Below, piece by piece: positions 18,012-26,880 of a stretch of DNA of 64,000 nucleotides. The DNA is taken from NCBI GenBank assembly GCA_963798325.1, contig CAWCSS010000003.1, positions 372,001-436,000 of the forward strand, read 5' to 3'. This stretch comes from Solirubrobacter sp963798325. Its GTDB lineage: Bacteria > Actinomycetota > Thermoleophilia > Solirubrobacterales > Solirubrobacteraceae. The position numbers and the translations under genes were made by a program. Numbering within the stretch: the stretch's first letter is position 1; every line of letters starts with the position of its first letter. The notes under the pieces were generated by a model. That model searched no databases, had not been told where the DNA came from, and worked only from the letters and a program-made list of their open reading frames with translations.

Positions 18012-19690
18012 CCCGCCCGCTGCGTCAGGTCATCGCCCTCGCGCCGCCGGACCGGCGCCTCGCGGTCGCCACCGTCGCCGCGGGCGCGGTCGCGCTGCTC
18101 GCCGGCAGCGCCTTGCTGGCGCTCTCGGGCGCGCTGATCTCCAAGGCCGCGCTGCGGCCGCCGGTGCTGGCGCTGAGCGTCCTGATCGTCACCGTCCGCG
18201 CCGTCGGGCTGACCCGTGCCGCCGCCCGCTACGGCGAGCGCCTGGCCTCGCACGACCTCGCCTTCCGGGCGCTCGCGCGGGTGCGCTCGGCGTTCTTCGC
18301 GCGCCTCGTCGACCTGCGCCCGGGCGCCGGGCAGGGCGACCTGCTGTCGCGCTTCGTCGGCGACGTCGATCAGTTGCAGGCGCTGTATCTGCGGGCGCTC
18401 GCGCCGCCCGTGACCGCGGCGCTCACCGCCGCCGTGACCGTGGCCGCCGCCGCCGTGATGCTTCCCTCCGCGGCGGCCGTGCTGGCCGCCGGGTTGCTGG
18501 CCGCCGGCGTGCTCGTCCCCTGGCTGGTCGCGGCGCTCGCCCGGCGCGCGGCGCGCCGCCAGGCGGCCGCCCGCGCGGCGCTGTCGGCCGAAGTGCTGGA
18601 GCTCGCCCGCCACGCCGACGAACTGGCCGCGGCCGGGCGCTCGGAGGACCGCATCGAGCGGGTCGCCGCCGCCGACCGCGCACTGCGCCGGATCGCCGTC
18701 CGCGACGCGCTCGCCGGCTCGGTCGGCAGTGGCCTGGCGACGCTCGCACAGGGACTGACGGTCGTCGGCGTGCTCGCCGTCGCCGTGCCCGCGGTCGGCG
18801 CCACGCTCGACGCGATCCTGCTCGCCGCACTCGCGTTCCTCAGCCTGGCCGCCTTCGAGGCGACCGCGCCGCTCGCGCCCGCCGCGCAGCAGCTCGCGGC
18901 GTGCGGTAGCGCCGCCGCGCGCCTGATGTCAGTGCTCAACGCGCCGCCAGAGGCCGGCCTGGCGTCCGCCCCGTCCGCCGCGCCGCTCGCCCCGCCCGCC
19001 GCGCCGCTCGGCGCCCGGCTCGCCTGGGCGCGCTCGCGCTCGAGGCCGTGACGGCGCGCCCGGCCTCCGGCGCCCCGCTCGTCCTCGACGGGGTCGACCT
19101 GACCGTCGGCCCCGGCGAGATCGTCGCGCTCGTCGGCCCGTCCGGCACCGGCAAGACCACGCTCGCGCGGCTGCTCGTGCGCTTCGGCGAGCCCGACCAC
19201 GGCCGCGTCACCCTCGGCGGGGTCGACGTCCGCGACCTCGACCCGGAGGACCTGCGCCGCGCGGTGCGGCTGATCGCCTCCGACGAGGCGCTGTTCACGA
19301 CGACGCTGGCCGAGAACGTGCGCCTCGCGCGACCCGCGGCCGGCGACGCGGAGGTCGAGCGAGGCGCTCGTGCAGGCCGGGCTGGGGCCGTGGCTCGCCA
19401 CCCTCCCGGACGGGCTGCTGACGCTGCTCGGCGAGGACGGGACGACGGTCTCCGGGGGCCAGCGCCGGCGGATCGCGATCGCGCGTGCGCTGCTGTGCGA
19501 CGCGCGCTTCTTGGTCGTCGACGAGCCGGCCGAGCATCTCGATCGCGACGCGTCGAGCGAGCTGCTCGCGCAGCTCGCCGACCATGCTCGCCGCAATGGC
19601 CAGGGGCTGCTCGCCATCGTCCACGACGGCGAGCTCAGCGCCTTCGACCGCGTGCTCGAACTGCGCGCCGGCCGCGTCAGGCCACGCTGA
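18008..19690 (+). CDS. cydC: Thiol reductant ABC exporter subunit CydC (two frameshifts in this sequence)
   Basis: The N-terminal membrane domain is open from the GTG at 18008 to about 19030 (QVIALAPPDRRLAVATVAAG, GDLLSRFVGDVDQLQALYLR). The ATPase domain then continues in a second frame with VGPSGTGKTTLARLLVRFGE up to about 19360 and in a third with TTVSGGQRRRIAIARALLCD and LVVDEPAEHLDRD. A one-base loss near 19030 and a one-base gain near 19360 explain the switches and cancel out. All catalytic motifs survive across the frames. The gene end overlaps the convergent VKOR gene by 14 bases. A real inactivation or sequence errors are both possible. Confidence 0.82.
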
Positions 19691-20099
19691 GCGGCGGCTC
19701 GACGCGCAGCATCCGCAGCGTGGAAATCGCGGCCAGCGAGAGCATCAGCAGCGCGCTGACCACGCACCACTGGCAGATGGCGTGCAGCTCGGCGACCTCG
19801 ATCCACGTCAGATAGAGGCTGAACGCCGCGCCGGTGATCGACACGAGCGCGGCGACCATCCGCCCCAGCTCCTCGCGCAATGCGAGCGAGCCGAGCACTG
19901 CGAGGTACCCGAGGAGCCCGAGCAGGGCGACCGGAACGCCGAACAGCGCGGCGTACTCCGAGTTCTGGACGCGCTCACAGGCGTGGCCGCCGCCGACGCA
20001 GATCGGCTTGAGCTCGGCGTAGTGCACCCACGTCAGATAGCCCGCGACGCCGATGCCCGCCAGCGCGAGCACGAGTGTCGCGCGACGCAGGCCGCTCAT
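19677..20099 (-). CDS. Vitamin K epoxide reductase (VKOR) family disulfide-forming protein
   Basis: The 140-aa membrane protein has four hydrophobic segments. The two cysteine sites of bacterial VKORs are present: the loop pair in PICVGGGHACERV after the first helix, and the quinone-proximal CQWC near the third/fourth helix. VKOR replaces DsbB in many Actinobacteria: it reoxidises the DsbA-like partner and passes electrons to quinone. The start overlaps the stop of the upstream thioredoxin-fold gene by four bases (ATGA), so the pair is one oxidation module. It lies tail to tail with cydC. Confidence 0.88.
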   Translation of the reverse strand: MSGLRRATLVLALAGIGVAGYLTWVHYAELKPICVGGGHACERVQNSEYAALFGVPVALLGLLGYLAVLGSLALREELGRMVAALVSITGAAFSLYLTWIEVAELHAICQWCVVSALLMLSLAAISTLRMLRVEPPLSVA

Positions 20100-20833
20100 T
20101 GCGCGAGCGCCTTGTCGAGCGCCGTCGCGAACGCGTCCGGCGTCAGGTCAGAGAACTCCAGCGGCGTGAGCTCGCCGTCACCTCGGCGGACGAAGAACGA
20201 CGGGGTCGACTTCACGCCGAGGCGGTCGGCCGCCGCTTGCGCCTTGTCGAGCAGCGTCGTGTCGCCGCTGGCCTGCACGTCGATGCCGGCCGCCGCATTG
20301 ACCTCGCCGAGGAACGCGTCGGTGACGTAGCCGCTGTTCTCCTCCCCCTGGCGCGCGTAGAACGCGTCGGTGAAGTCCCAGAAGCGGCCCTTGGCGGCGG
20401 CCGCGGTCGCCACGCGGCCGGCGCGCACCGAGTCCTCGCCGACGAAGGTCAGGAGGTTCAGCTCCAATCGCAGCCGGCCGGGCTTGACGTAGCGCTCGAC
20501 CACCGAGGGCAGGACGTCGCGCCCGTAGGCCCCGCAGTAGGGGCACTGGAGGTCGGCGAACTCGACCAGGGTCGCCGGCGCGGACGCCGTGCCGAGCGTG
20601 ATCCCGTCCTGCGGGATGCCCGCGAACCGGGTCGTGACCGCGGCGGGGACCGGAGGCTCCTCGCCGCCGAGCCGCGATACCGCGATCGCTCCGACCGCCA
20701 CGGTCAGCGCCGCGACGACCACGGCGGAGAGCCGCCTGACGGCCCGCCGTCGCTCGACCGCGTGCTGCTGCGCCGCTTCAGACGCCTGTCGTTTCGCCTT
20801 GGCCGCGGCCTTCTGTTCCACACGAGAGCTCAT
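20096..20833 (-). CDS. DsbA-like thiol:disulfide oxidoreductase, membrane anchored
   Basis: The 245-aa protein has a basic cytoplasmic tail, one N-terminal membrane anchor (about 32-52: RLSAVVVAALTVAVGAIAV), then an extracytoplasmic thioredoxin fold with the active site FADLQCPYCGAYG and the cis-proline region GVKSTPSFFV. CPYC is a typical oxidant motif. It should introduce disulfides in exported proteins and be reoxidised by the VKOR encoded four bases downstream. The ATG at 20831-20833 is chosen to give MSSRVEQKAAAKAKRQ; earlier in-frame starts would add a tail without support. Confidence 0.88.
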   Translation of the reverse strand: MSSRVEQKAAAKAKRQASEAAQQHAVERRRAVRRLSAVVVAALTVAVGAIAVSRLGGEEPPVPAAVTTRFAGIPQDGITLGTASAPATLVEFADLQCPYCGAYGRDVLPSVVERYVKPGRLRLELNLLTFVGEDSVRAGRVATAAAAKGRFWDFTDAFYARQGEENSGYVTDAFLGEVNAAAGIDVQASGDTTLLDKAQAAADRLGVKSTPSFFVRRGDGELTPLEFSDLTPDAFATALDKALAQ

Positions 20834-20999
20834 ACACAGACGATCGCCCTCGCGCGAGCGCGCCCGATCCGGGGACACCCCGCGCAACGTCGCGGGTTTC
20901 CCGCAGTGCGTCGACGTGAAATCGCGGACGCCCGGGAGCCCGTTCGGCGGTGGAATGGCGGCAGTCACCAACCACCGCAGTCACAAGGAGTGAGTGGGA

Positions 21000-21560
21000 A
21001 TGAACAAGCTCTTCCAGTACGCCGGGATCGCCGCCAGCGTCATCTTGATCGCCTTCGGCATCGGCGCCGTCTACATGGGCATCGACGGCCGTTCAACGGT
21101 CCGCTCGGATCTCGCCCGCGAGCAGATCGTCGGCACCCCCGACTCCACCATCCCCGGCCAGAAGGTCGACACCGGCGCAGAGGCCAAGGCCTTCGCCGAC
21201 GTGATGCGCAAGCACACCCTGGAAGCCACCGGTGGCCTGACCTACGCCCAGATGGGCCGCTACCTCGACGCCAACGGCAAGCCCACCGACGACGAGAAGA
21301 CCGCCGCGATCAGCCCGCAGACCAAGAAGCCCGTCGAGAACGGCCTGCGCAGCATGTGGGTCAACGAGACCGCCCTCGCCACCGCTCTCAACACCGCCTA
21401 CTTCGCCGAGAGCGTCGCCACCTTCGCCATCGTCATGGGCGTCGCCCTGCTGCTCGCCGGCCTCGGCTTCGCGGTCCTGACGGTCAAGCTGCTGATCCCG
21501 GCCACCAAGCGTGAGGGGAGCCGCGCGAAGGCGGGCTCGGCTGCGGTGGCTTCCGTCTGA
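21000..21560 (+). CDS. Conserved membrane protein of unknown function
   Basis: I do not recognise the family. The 186-aa protein has one hydrophobic segment at the N-terminus (YAGIAASVILIAFGIGAVYM) and one near the C-terminus (FAIVMGVALLLAGLGFAVLT). A polar extracytoplasmic loop of about 110 residues without cysteines lies between them, and a short basic tail follows. The ATG at 21000 is preferred because AAGGAG lies ten bases upstream; a GTG two codons earlier is in frame. It is divergent from the DsbA-like gene and followed by a strong hairpin, so it is probably monocistronic. Confidence 0.75.
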   Translation: MNKLFQYAGIAASVILIAFGIGAVYMGIDGRSTVRSDLAREQIVGTPDSTIPGQKVDTGAEAKAFADVMRKHTLEATGGLTYAQMGRYLDANGKPTDDEKTAAISPQTKKPVENGLRSMWVNETALATALNTAYFAESVATFAIVMGVALLLAGLGFAVLTVKLLIPATKREGSRAKAGSAAVASV

Positions 21561-21911
21561 GCCCTGGCACACCCTCCCCGACACCGCCGCCCCGGCCCCC
21601 CGGCCCGGGCGGCGGACGTCGTCCGCGGCGCCCGCATCATTCACAGCGGACTCTCGCCGCACCAGCGGAGCGGTGGTCGACCACGTTGACCAGGGCCAGG
21701 TGGCGAAGCTCACGTCGGCGCCGCCGGGCGGAGCGCGCGTGGTCATCGCGAAGACCTTGCCCGCAGCGCCGCGGCAGCGAGAAGGACGCGATGGCATCGT
21801 CGACACAACGGCTCGCCGGCGGGACTCTCTGGATCAAGGCCGTCGACACATTCGCTGCAGGCGAACCAAACCACGTTGCGCGAAGCCCGCGCTCTGAGCA
21901 CGCTGTCAGAC
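21561..21911. other. Gene-free stretch between membrane protein and HD-GYP gene
   Basis: Apart from the hairpin at 21584-21615 I see no gene, repeat or clear promoter in these ~350 bases. The reading frame of the next gene is open back to a TTG at 21876, which may shorten the gap. Confidence 0.5.
21584..21615 (+). terminator. GC-rich hairpin after the membrane protein gene
   Basis: CCGCCGCCC at 21584-21592 pairs exactly with GGGCGGCGG at 21607-21615, and further GC pairs lie inside. It begins 24 bases after the stop codon at 21560. No U-run follows, as is common for terminators in such GC-rich genomes. Confidence 0.6.
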
Positions 21912-22919
21912 GTGGACAGCGAGAACAGTGGACAGGATCCACAGTCGCACGAATCCGTGCTGATCGTCGACGACGATCCGTCGATCGCCCGGCTGCTGGA
22001 GGTCGTTCTCCAACGTGAGGGCTATCGATGCTCGCGAGCCGGAACGCTTGGTGAGGCCGAGCGCCGGCTTTCGACGGCACGCTACGACCTGATGATCTGC
22101 GACGTCCGGTTGCCCGACGGTTCCGGGCTCGACCTCGTTGAGGAGGCGGTTGCCACGCATCCGCATCTGGCGGCGCTGGTGATCAGCGGACTCGACGATG
22201 TGGCGCTGGCCGACCGAGCGGTGCGTGGTGGCGCATACGGCTACATCGTCAAGCCGTTCAGCCCGAACGAGGTCCTCGTCGGGGTCCTCGGCGCGCTCGC
22301 TCATCGCCGTCGGCAGATCAGCGCGCGCGACGAGATCCGCGAGGCGAGCGCGGAGACCATCCGCCGACTCTGCGCCGCCGTCGAGGCGCGCGATACGAGT
22401 ACCGCGGCCCACATCATCGGGATGAGTGAGTACTGCTACGCGATCGCACGCCAGCTCGGTCTGGACGCGGATCGCTGCGAGCTGTTGCGCGCCGCCAGTC
22501 CGATGCACGACGTCGGCAAAGTGGCAGTCCCCGATCACGTGCTCCTCAAGCCGGGCGCGCTCACCGAGGCCGAGCGCGTGCTCATGGAACAGCACGCCGA
22601 GGTCGGGTACCGCATCCTCGCCGGATCGCGCGCCGAACTGCTGCAACTCGCGGCGACCGTCGCCTGGACCCATCACGAACGCCTCGACGGCAGTGGATAT
22701 CCACGCGGTCTGACCGCCGGCGAGATCCCGCAGGAAGGGCGGATCGCCGCCGTGGCCGATGTCTTCGATGCGCTCACGCGCGACCGCGTCTACCGACCAC
22801 GCTTCTCCCGTCCCGACGCTCTGGAAGTGCTCGCCGACGGTCGCGGGACCGCGTTCGATCCGGACGCCGTCGACGCGCTCATTGCGATCGTCGACGGCTC
22901 GCAGCCCGCTCCCACGTGA
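21912..22919 (+). CDS. Response regulator with HD-GYP domain (cyclic-di-GMP phosphodiesterase type)
   Basis: The ~335-aa protein has a receiver domain (SVLIVDDDPSIARLLEVVLQ, phospho-acceptor Asp in LMICDVRLPDGSG, Lys in GYIVKPFSPNEVL). The HD-GYP domain that follows carries the metal pair in SPMHDVGKVAVPDHVL and the signature HHERLDGSGYPRG. The family hydrolyses cyclic-di-GMP. The start is uncertain: GTG at 21912 is used, TTG at 21876 is possible, and none has a clear ribosome binding site. No partner kinase is adjacent, but a second HD-GYP gene and a lone receiver occur at 29.2-30.3 kb. Confidence 0.83.
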   Translation: MDSENSGQDPQSHESVLIVDDDPSIARLLEVVLQREGYRCSRAGTLGEAERRLSTARYDLMICDVRLPDGSGLDLVEEAVATHPHLAALVISGLDDVALADRAVRGGAYGYIVKPFSPNEVLVGVLGALAHRRRQISARDEIREASAETIRRLCAAVEARDTSTAAHIIGMSEYCYAIARQLGLDADRCELLRAASPMHDVGKVAVPDHVLLKPGALTEAERVLMEQHAEVGYRILAGSRAELLQLAATVAWTHHERLDGSGYPRGLTAGEIPQEGRIAAVADVFDALTRDRVYRPRFSRPDALEVLADGRGTAFDPDAVDALIAIVDGSQPAPT

Positions 22920-22937
22920 TCGCGAGGCGGCCGGCGG

Positions 22938-22958
22938 CGTTGCCCGCAAACGGCAACG
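22938..22958. terminator. Hairpin between convergent HD-GYP and MMPL genes
   Basis: CGTTGCC and GGCAACG form a 7-bp perfect stem with a 7-base loop (CGCAAAC), about 20 bases after the HD-GYP stop and before the convergent MMPL stop. It could terminate either gene; there is no U-run. Confidence 0.5.
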
Positions 22959-23030
22959 AACCCCCTCCCATCGGGCCGCCCGCCGCGCAGGCTGCAGGCC
23001 GGACATGTCAGTCGGGCGAGCCGTCCCTCG

Positions 23031-25196
23031 TCAGTGCCCGAAGCGGACGTCGGGAAGGATGCGGTGAAGCCACCTGGGCAGGTACCAGGCCTTGGTGCCG
23101 GTGAGGCGCAGCAGGATCGGCACGAGCATGAGCCGGACCAGCAGCGCGTCGAGCAGGACCGCGACACCGAGGATGATGCCCATCTCCTTGGGCGGCAGCG
23201 GGCCACTGAGGGCGAAGGTGAAGAACACCGCGACCATCACGGCGCCGGCGGCGAAGATCACCCGGCCCGAGTGCGCCAGCCCGCCGACCATGGCGTCCTT
23301 GGGGTCGCCCGTACGGTCCCAGTGCTCCTTGGCCGAGCTCAGGAGGAACACGGTGTAGTCCATGCTGATCGCGAAGATCATCGCGAAGAAGAAGACCGGG
23401 CCCCACGCGTCCAGGAATCCCTGGGGCTCGAAGCCGAGCAGACCGGATCCGTGCCCCTCCTGGAAGATCAACTTGGCCACGCCGAAGGCGGCACCGGTGG
23501 CGAGGAGGTTGGTCACGACGCCGATCGCGGCGATCAGCGGGGCCTGCAGCGCGATCAGCAGCAGCAGGAACCCGAGTCCGAGGACCACGCCGATGACCAG
23601 CGGGGTCTTGGCGGCCAGTTCGGCTTCGAGATCGTGGTTCTCGGCGGGTGCGCCGCCGATCATCGTGCCGGCGGGGAGCGTCGAGCGCAGACGGTCGATG
23701 GCCGTGCCGAGTTCTTTGGAGGACGGATCGACCTTGGGGACGGCCTGCAACAGCGCGACGTCGCCGGAAGCGCCGGTCTGCGGCGCGGTGACCTGGGCGA
23801 TCGCCGGGTCGGCGGCCAGCAGCGCGCGGACGCGGGAGGCGTCAGCGGTGGGGGCGGTGATCTGCAGCGCGCCGGGGGCGCCGATGCCGAACGCCCTCTG
23901 CACGAGTTCGTATCCCTGGCGGCTGGTGTCGGTCTTGGGCACGACCTTGATGGAGGGCATGCCGGTGCTCAGGGAGAGCACGGGGACCGCGAGGGCGACG
24001 AGGACCGCGATCGTGCCGAGCCCGAGCGCCCAGGGGCGGCGCCACAGGTACTCGCCCCAGGCGGCGAAGCGCGGGGAGCGGTGCTCGCCCTGATGCACCC
24101 ACGGCAGTGACACGTTGTCGACCCTGGCGCCGAGCTTGCCGAGCACGGCGGGCAGCAACGTCAGCGTGGCCGCCAGGATGAAGATGACCGAGAGCATGAT
24201 GCCGACCGCCATCGAGCGGAACGCGGGGCTGTTGACGAGCATCACCGCGGTCAGCGAGATCAACACCGTCAGGCCGCTGAAGAGCACGGCCTTGCCCGCG
24301 GTGTCCATCGTCTCCTCGACGGCGTCGACGGGGTTCTCGTGCTGGCCGAACAACGCCCCGCGGAAGCGCATCACGATGAACAGCGCGTAGTCGATGCCCA
24401 GTGCGAGCGCGAACATCAGCGCGAAGTTCATCGCCCAGATCGAGATCGGGGAGACCTTGGTCAGCAGGAACAGCGAGCCGGCGGACGCCACCAGACCGAG
24501 GATCGTCAACAGCAGCGGCAGGCCGGCGGCGACGAGCGACCCGAACGCCAGCACGAGGATGCCGAGCGTCACCGGCCAGGAGAACATCTCCGAGCGCATC
24601 ATCGCGCTCCGGTTGGCCTCGTTGAAGTCCGACCACATCCCCGACGCGCCCGTCAGCGCGACCTGAACGTCCCCGGTGCCGAGCGCCGTGACCGGGGCCT
24701 TCAGGTCGTCGGCGGCGCGGACCATCGTGTTCGCGTCGGCGTTCGCGCCGGCGGTCACGATCGCGGTGTGGCCGTCGCGCGAGATCGTCGCCCCCGCCCG
24801 CGGCAGCGAGACCGAAGCCACACGATCGTCGGCGCCGAGCGTCGTGGCGACCTGCCGGATCGTGTCCTGGAAGCCGGGCGAGCTCACTGTCTGTCCGGGA
24901 CTGTGGACCACGACCATCAGGCCGGTGCTGTTGAGCCCGCCGAACTCCGTGCGGACAAGATCACGGGCCCGCACCGACTCCGACCCGCCGGCCTGCCAGC
25001 CGGCGCCGGAGAGCGCGGTCTCCACGCGCGGGGCGAAGAACCCGAGCGCGAGGGCCAGGATCGCCCAGGCGATGAACACCGTGCGGGCGTGGGTGGCGGC
25101 GTAGCGACCAAGGCGACCGATCGGGCCGGAGCGACGGGCGGCGACGCTCGGTGGCGGCGGCAGGGTGGCGTGTGAGTCGGGTGTGGCAATGCTCAT
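23031..25196 (-). CDS. MMPL/RND family transporter
   Basis: The 721-aa integral membrane protein has the MMPL architecture: one helix (THARTVFIAWAILALALGFF), a large extracytoplasmic domain, five helices with ALMFALALGIDYALFIVMRF (the proton-relay GxDY motif), a second large domain, and five more helices with FFFAMIFAISMDYTVFLLSS. It should export lipids or hydrophobic compounds using the proton gradient. The ATG at 25194-25196 gives MSIATPDSHATLPPPPSVAA; the frame is open further upstream but antisense-like. The ArsR gene lies 112 bases upstream in the same direction, with a palindrome between, so regulation by that repressor is plausible. Confidence 0.88.
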   Translation of the reverse strand: MSIATPDSHATLPPPPSVAARRSGPIGRLGRYAATHARTVFIAWAILALALGFFAPRVETALSGAGWQAGGSESVRARDLVRTEFGGLNSTGLMVVVHSPGQTVSSPGFQDTIRQVATTLGADDRVASVSLPRAGATISRDGHTAIVTAGANADANTMVRAADDLKAPVTALGTGDVQVALTGASGMWSDFNEANRSAMMRSEMFSWPVTLGILVLAFGSLVAAGLPLLLTILGLVASAGSLFLLTKVSPISIWAMNFALMFALALGIDYALFIVMRFRGALFGQHENPVDAVEETMDTAGKAVLFSGLTVLISLTAVMLVNSPAFRSMAVGIMLSVIFILAATLTLLPAVLGKLGARVDNVSLPWVHQGEHRSPRFAAWGEYLWRRPWALGLGTIAVLVALAVPVLSLSTGMPSIKVVPKTDTSRQGYELVQRAFGIGAPGALQITAPTADASRVRALLAADPAIAQVTAPQTGASGDVALLQAVPKVDPSSKELGTAIDRLRSTLPAGTMIGGAPAENHDLEAELAAKTPLVIGVVLGLGFLLLLIALQAPLIAAIGVVTNLLATGAAFGVAKLIFQEGHGSGLLGFEPQGFLDAWGPVFFFAMIFAISMDYTVFLLSSAKEHWDRTGDPKDAMVGGLAHSGRVIFAAGAVMVAVFFTFALSGPLPPKEMGIILGVAVLLDALLVRLMLVPILLRLTGTKAWYLPRWLHRILPDVRFGH

Positions 25197-25284
25197 CGGG
25201 GCTTCTTTCGTGCACCGGCGCTCAGGGCAGCCTGGTGCGGCGCCGCGGGGGCGCGTCGGGGCCAAATTGCGTTGTGTGGGGAAT

Positions 25285-25304
25285 GCCGGCCGCGCGCGGC
25301 CGGC
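25285..25304. terminator. 20-bp perfect palindrome between arsR-type gene and MMPL gene
   Basis: GCCGGCCGCG is followed directly by its reverse complement CGCGGCCGGC. It starts four bases below the ArsR-gene stop on the minus strand, so it may act as an attenuator or terminator that lowers MMPL expression, or as an operator. Confidence 0.5.
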
Positions 25305-25308
25305 GGGG

Positions 25309-25647
25309 CTATTGCGCGCCCTGGACCAGCGCGGTGAGCTCGGCCAGCTGCATCTGCAGTCCTCCGCAGACCTGCTCACAGAGCTCGAAGACGCCTTCGT
25401 CAGCGACGCTGTAGAAGGAGCTGGTGCCCTCCTTGCGGCGGGCGACGATCCCTGCCTGCAGCAGGATTCCGAGGTGCTTGGAGGCGTTCTGCTGGCTGGT
25501 GCCGAGGCGCTCGGTGATCTGCGCGACCGACAACTCGCCGTCACGCAGCTGGTCGAGAATGCGGATGCGGTTCGGATCGCCGATCACGCGCAGGCGCGCG
25601 GCGATGATCTCGGCGAGTTCCATCGGAATCGGGCGGGGCAGCTTCAT
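25309..25647 (-). CDS. ArsR family winged-helix transcriptional repressor
   Basis: The 112-aa protein has the ArsR fold: IAARLRVIGDPNRIRILDQL, the recognition helix region LSVAQITERLGTSQQNASKH, and the wing GIVARRKEGTSSFYSVAD. Two cysteines in FELCEQVCGG near residues 88-93 could bind a metal or sense persulfide, but the residue pair used by BigR/SqrR (one cysteine in the DNA-binding half) is not present. It lies in an operon with a rhodanese/beta-lactamase-fold protein upstream and an MMPL transporter downstream. The 16-bp dyad at 26832-26847 upstream of the operon is a candidate operator. Confidence 0.88.
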   Translation of the reverse strand: MKLPRPIPMELAEIIAARLRVIGDPNRIRILDQLRDGELSVAQITERLGTSQQNASKHLGILLQAGIVARRKEGTSSFYSVADEGVFELCEQVCGGLQMQLAELTALVQGAQ

Positions 25648-25670
25648 GCGTCGGTCTCCGTGGGGTTGGC

Positions 25671-26786
25671 TCAGCGGGTCGAGCAGCTGTTGCCGCCCGT
25701 CTCCAGCTCTGGGTCGAAGGGATGGGTACCGGCGTTGACGGCGATGACGGTCTCGTAGTTGGCCGGCCGCGGGGGCATTTCGGCCAGCAGGGACTCGGCG
25801 AACGCGGCCGGATCGCCGATCTGCAGCTCGGGCACCGCGGCGCGCACGGCCGCCAGCGACGGGGCGATCGCGGTGGCATTGACGCCCGGGTGGGTGTGTC
25901 CCGGCAGGAGCACGATGTCGTCGCCCAGGCTCAGGATGCGGTCGTGGAGCGTGGCGTGCAGTGTGCGGCCCATGGCCCGCGCGCCCTCCGGATCCCCTTG
26001 CTGGAGGTCGGGCCGGGCGATCCCGTCAGCGAACAGCGAGTCGCCGCTGAGCAACGCACGGCCGGCGATCAGCAGTCCCGTCATGTCGGTCGTGTGGCCC
26101 GGCAGCGCCAGCGCACGGATCGCGACGTCGCCGATCGTGATCGTCTCGCCGTCGTGCAGCGCGGTGACCGCGAAGGCGACGCCACGTTCGAGCGCCGCCA
26201 CCGGAAGGCGCAGCGCCGCGCCGGTCCGCTCCGCCAGCGCGCGTGCGCCCGAGAGGTGGTCGGCGTGCAGGTGGGTGTCGACGACGTCGGTGACAACGGC
26301 ACCGAGCTCGGCCGCCAGGTCGATGTAGAAATCGACGTCGGGCGCCGGGTCGACGACGAGCGCCTGCGTTCCTGACGCGATCACGTAGGACAGGCACCCG
26401 CGACCCGGCCGCTGGACCTGGAGCACCGAGAGGCCCTCGATCCCCAGGTCGACCGGTCGTGACTGCAGCGCGCTGATCCAGCCGCGCATGCCACCTTCCA
26501 CACGCAGCGCATCGACGCCCTCGGCGCGAAGCGCTTGCGCGACCCCTTCGGCCGCGATGCCTCGGTTGCAGACCACCACGACCGGTCCCCGAAGACCCTC
26601 GGCGGCGAGGCGCGGGTCGGCGAGGACCGCCGTCGCCGGCATGTGGCGAGAGGTCGCGCCCGGAGCCTCGATGCCCCACGCCGCGTCGTCGCGCACGTCG
26701 AGCACGGTCACGCGCTCGCCATCCGCCAGACGGTCGGCGAGGTGGGTGGCGGTGATCGACGCGGTGGGTGACGGGGAAAGGGTCAT
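25671..26786 (-). CDS. Rhodanese plus metallo-beta-lactamase fold protein (persulfide dioxygenase-like)
   Basis: The 371-aa fusion starts with a rhodanese domain (about 10-110: VTVLDVRDDAAWG, with the active cysteine in GPVVVVCNRGIAAEGV). The metallo-beta-lactamase domain that follows has DTHLHADHLSGARAL, the glyoxalase II/persulfide dioxygenase metal motif, and ALPGHTTDMTG, LLSGDSLFADG and VLLPGHTHPG. Members oxidise glutathione- or thiol-persulfides, with the rhodanese part moving sulfane sulfur. The domain order is the reverse of the common ETHE1-rhodanese fusion. AGGAG five bases before the ATG fixes the start. Its neighbours (TauE-like permease, ArsR) fit sulfide or thiosulfate handling. 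Confidence 0.85.
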   Translation of the reverse strand: MTLSPSPTASITATHLADRLADGERVTVLDVRDDAAWGIEAPGATSRHMPATAVLADPRLAAEGLRGPVVVVCNRGIAAEGVAQALRAEGVDALRVEGGMRGWISALQSRPVDLGIEGLSVLQVQRPGRGCLSYVIASGTQALVVDPAPDVDFYIDLAAELGAVVTDVVDTHLHADHLSGARALAERTGAALRLPVAALERGVAFAVTALHDGETITIGDVAIRALALPGHTTDMTGLLIAGRALLSGDSLFADGIARPDLQQGDPEGARAMGRTLHATLHDRILSLGDDIVLLPGHTHPGVNATAIAPSLAAVRAAVPELQIGDPAAFAESLLAEMPPRPANYETVIAVNAGTHPFDPELETGGNSCSTR

Positions 26787-26831
26787 GAGCACTCCTACGA
26801 GCGGTTCCGGGTGATGACGTGATGTTACTAC

Positions 26832-26847
26832 ACAAGCGTACAGTTGT
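26832..26847. promoter_or_regulatory. Candidate operator dyad ACAA-N2-GTAC-N2-TTGT
   Basis: ACAAGCGTACAGTTGT has symmetric ends ACAA/TTGT and a GTAC centre. It lies 46-61 bases upstream of the rhodanese/beta-lactamase gene start, in an AT-richer patch that could hold the promoter. The length and symmetry suit an ArsR-type dimer, and the cognate repressor gene is in the operon. Binding is inference. Confidence 0.45.
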
Positions 26848-26880
26848 AAAGCAGGATCACCGGAAGCCTCCGGTCCGCCC

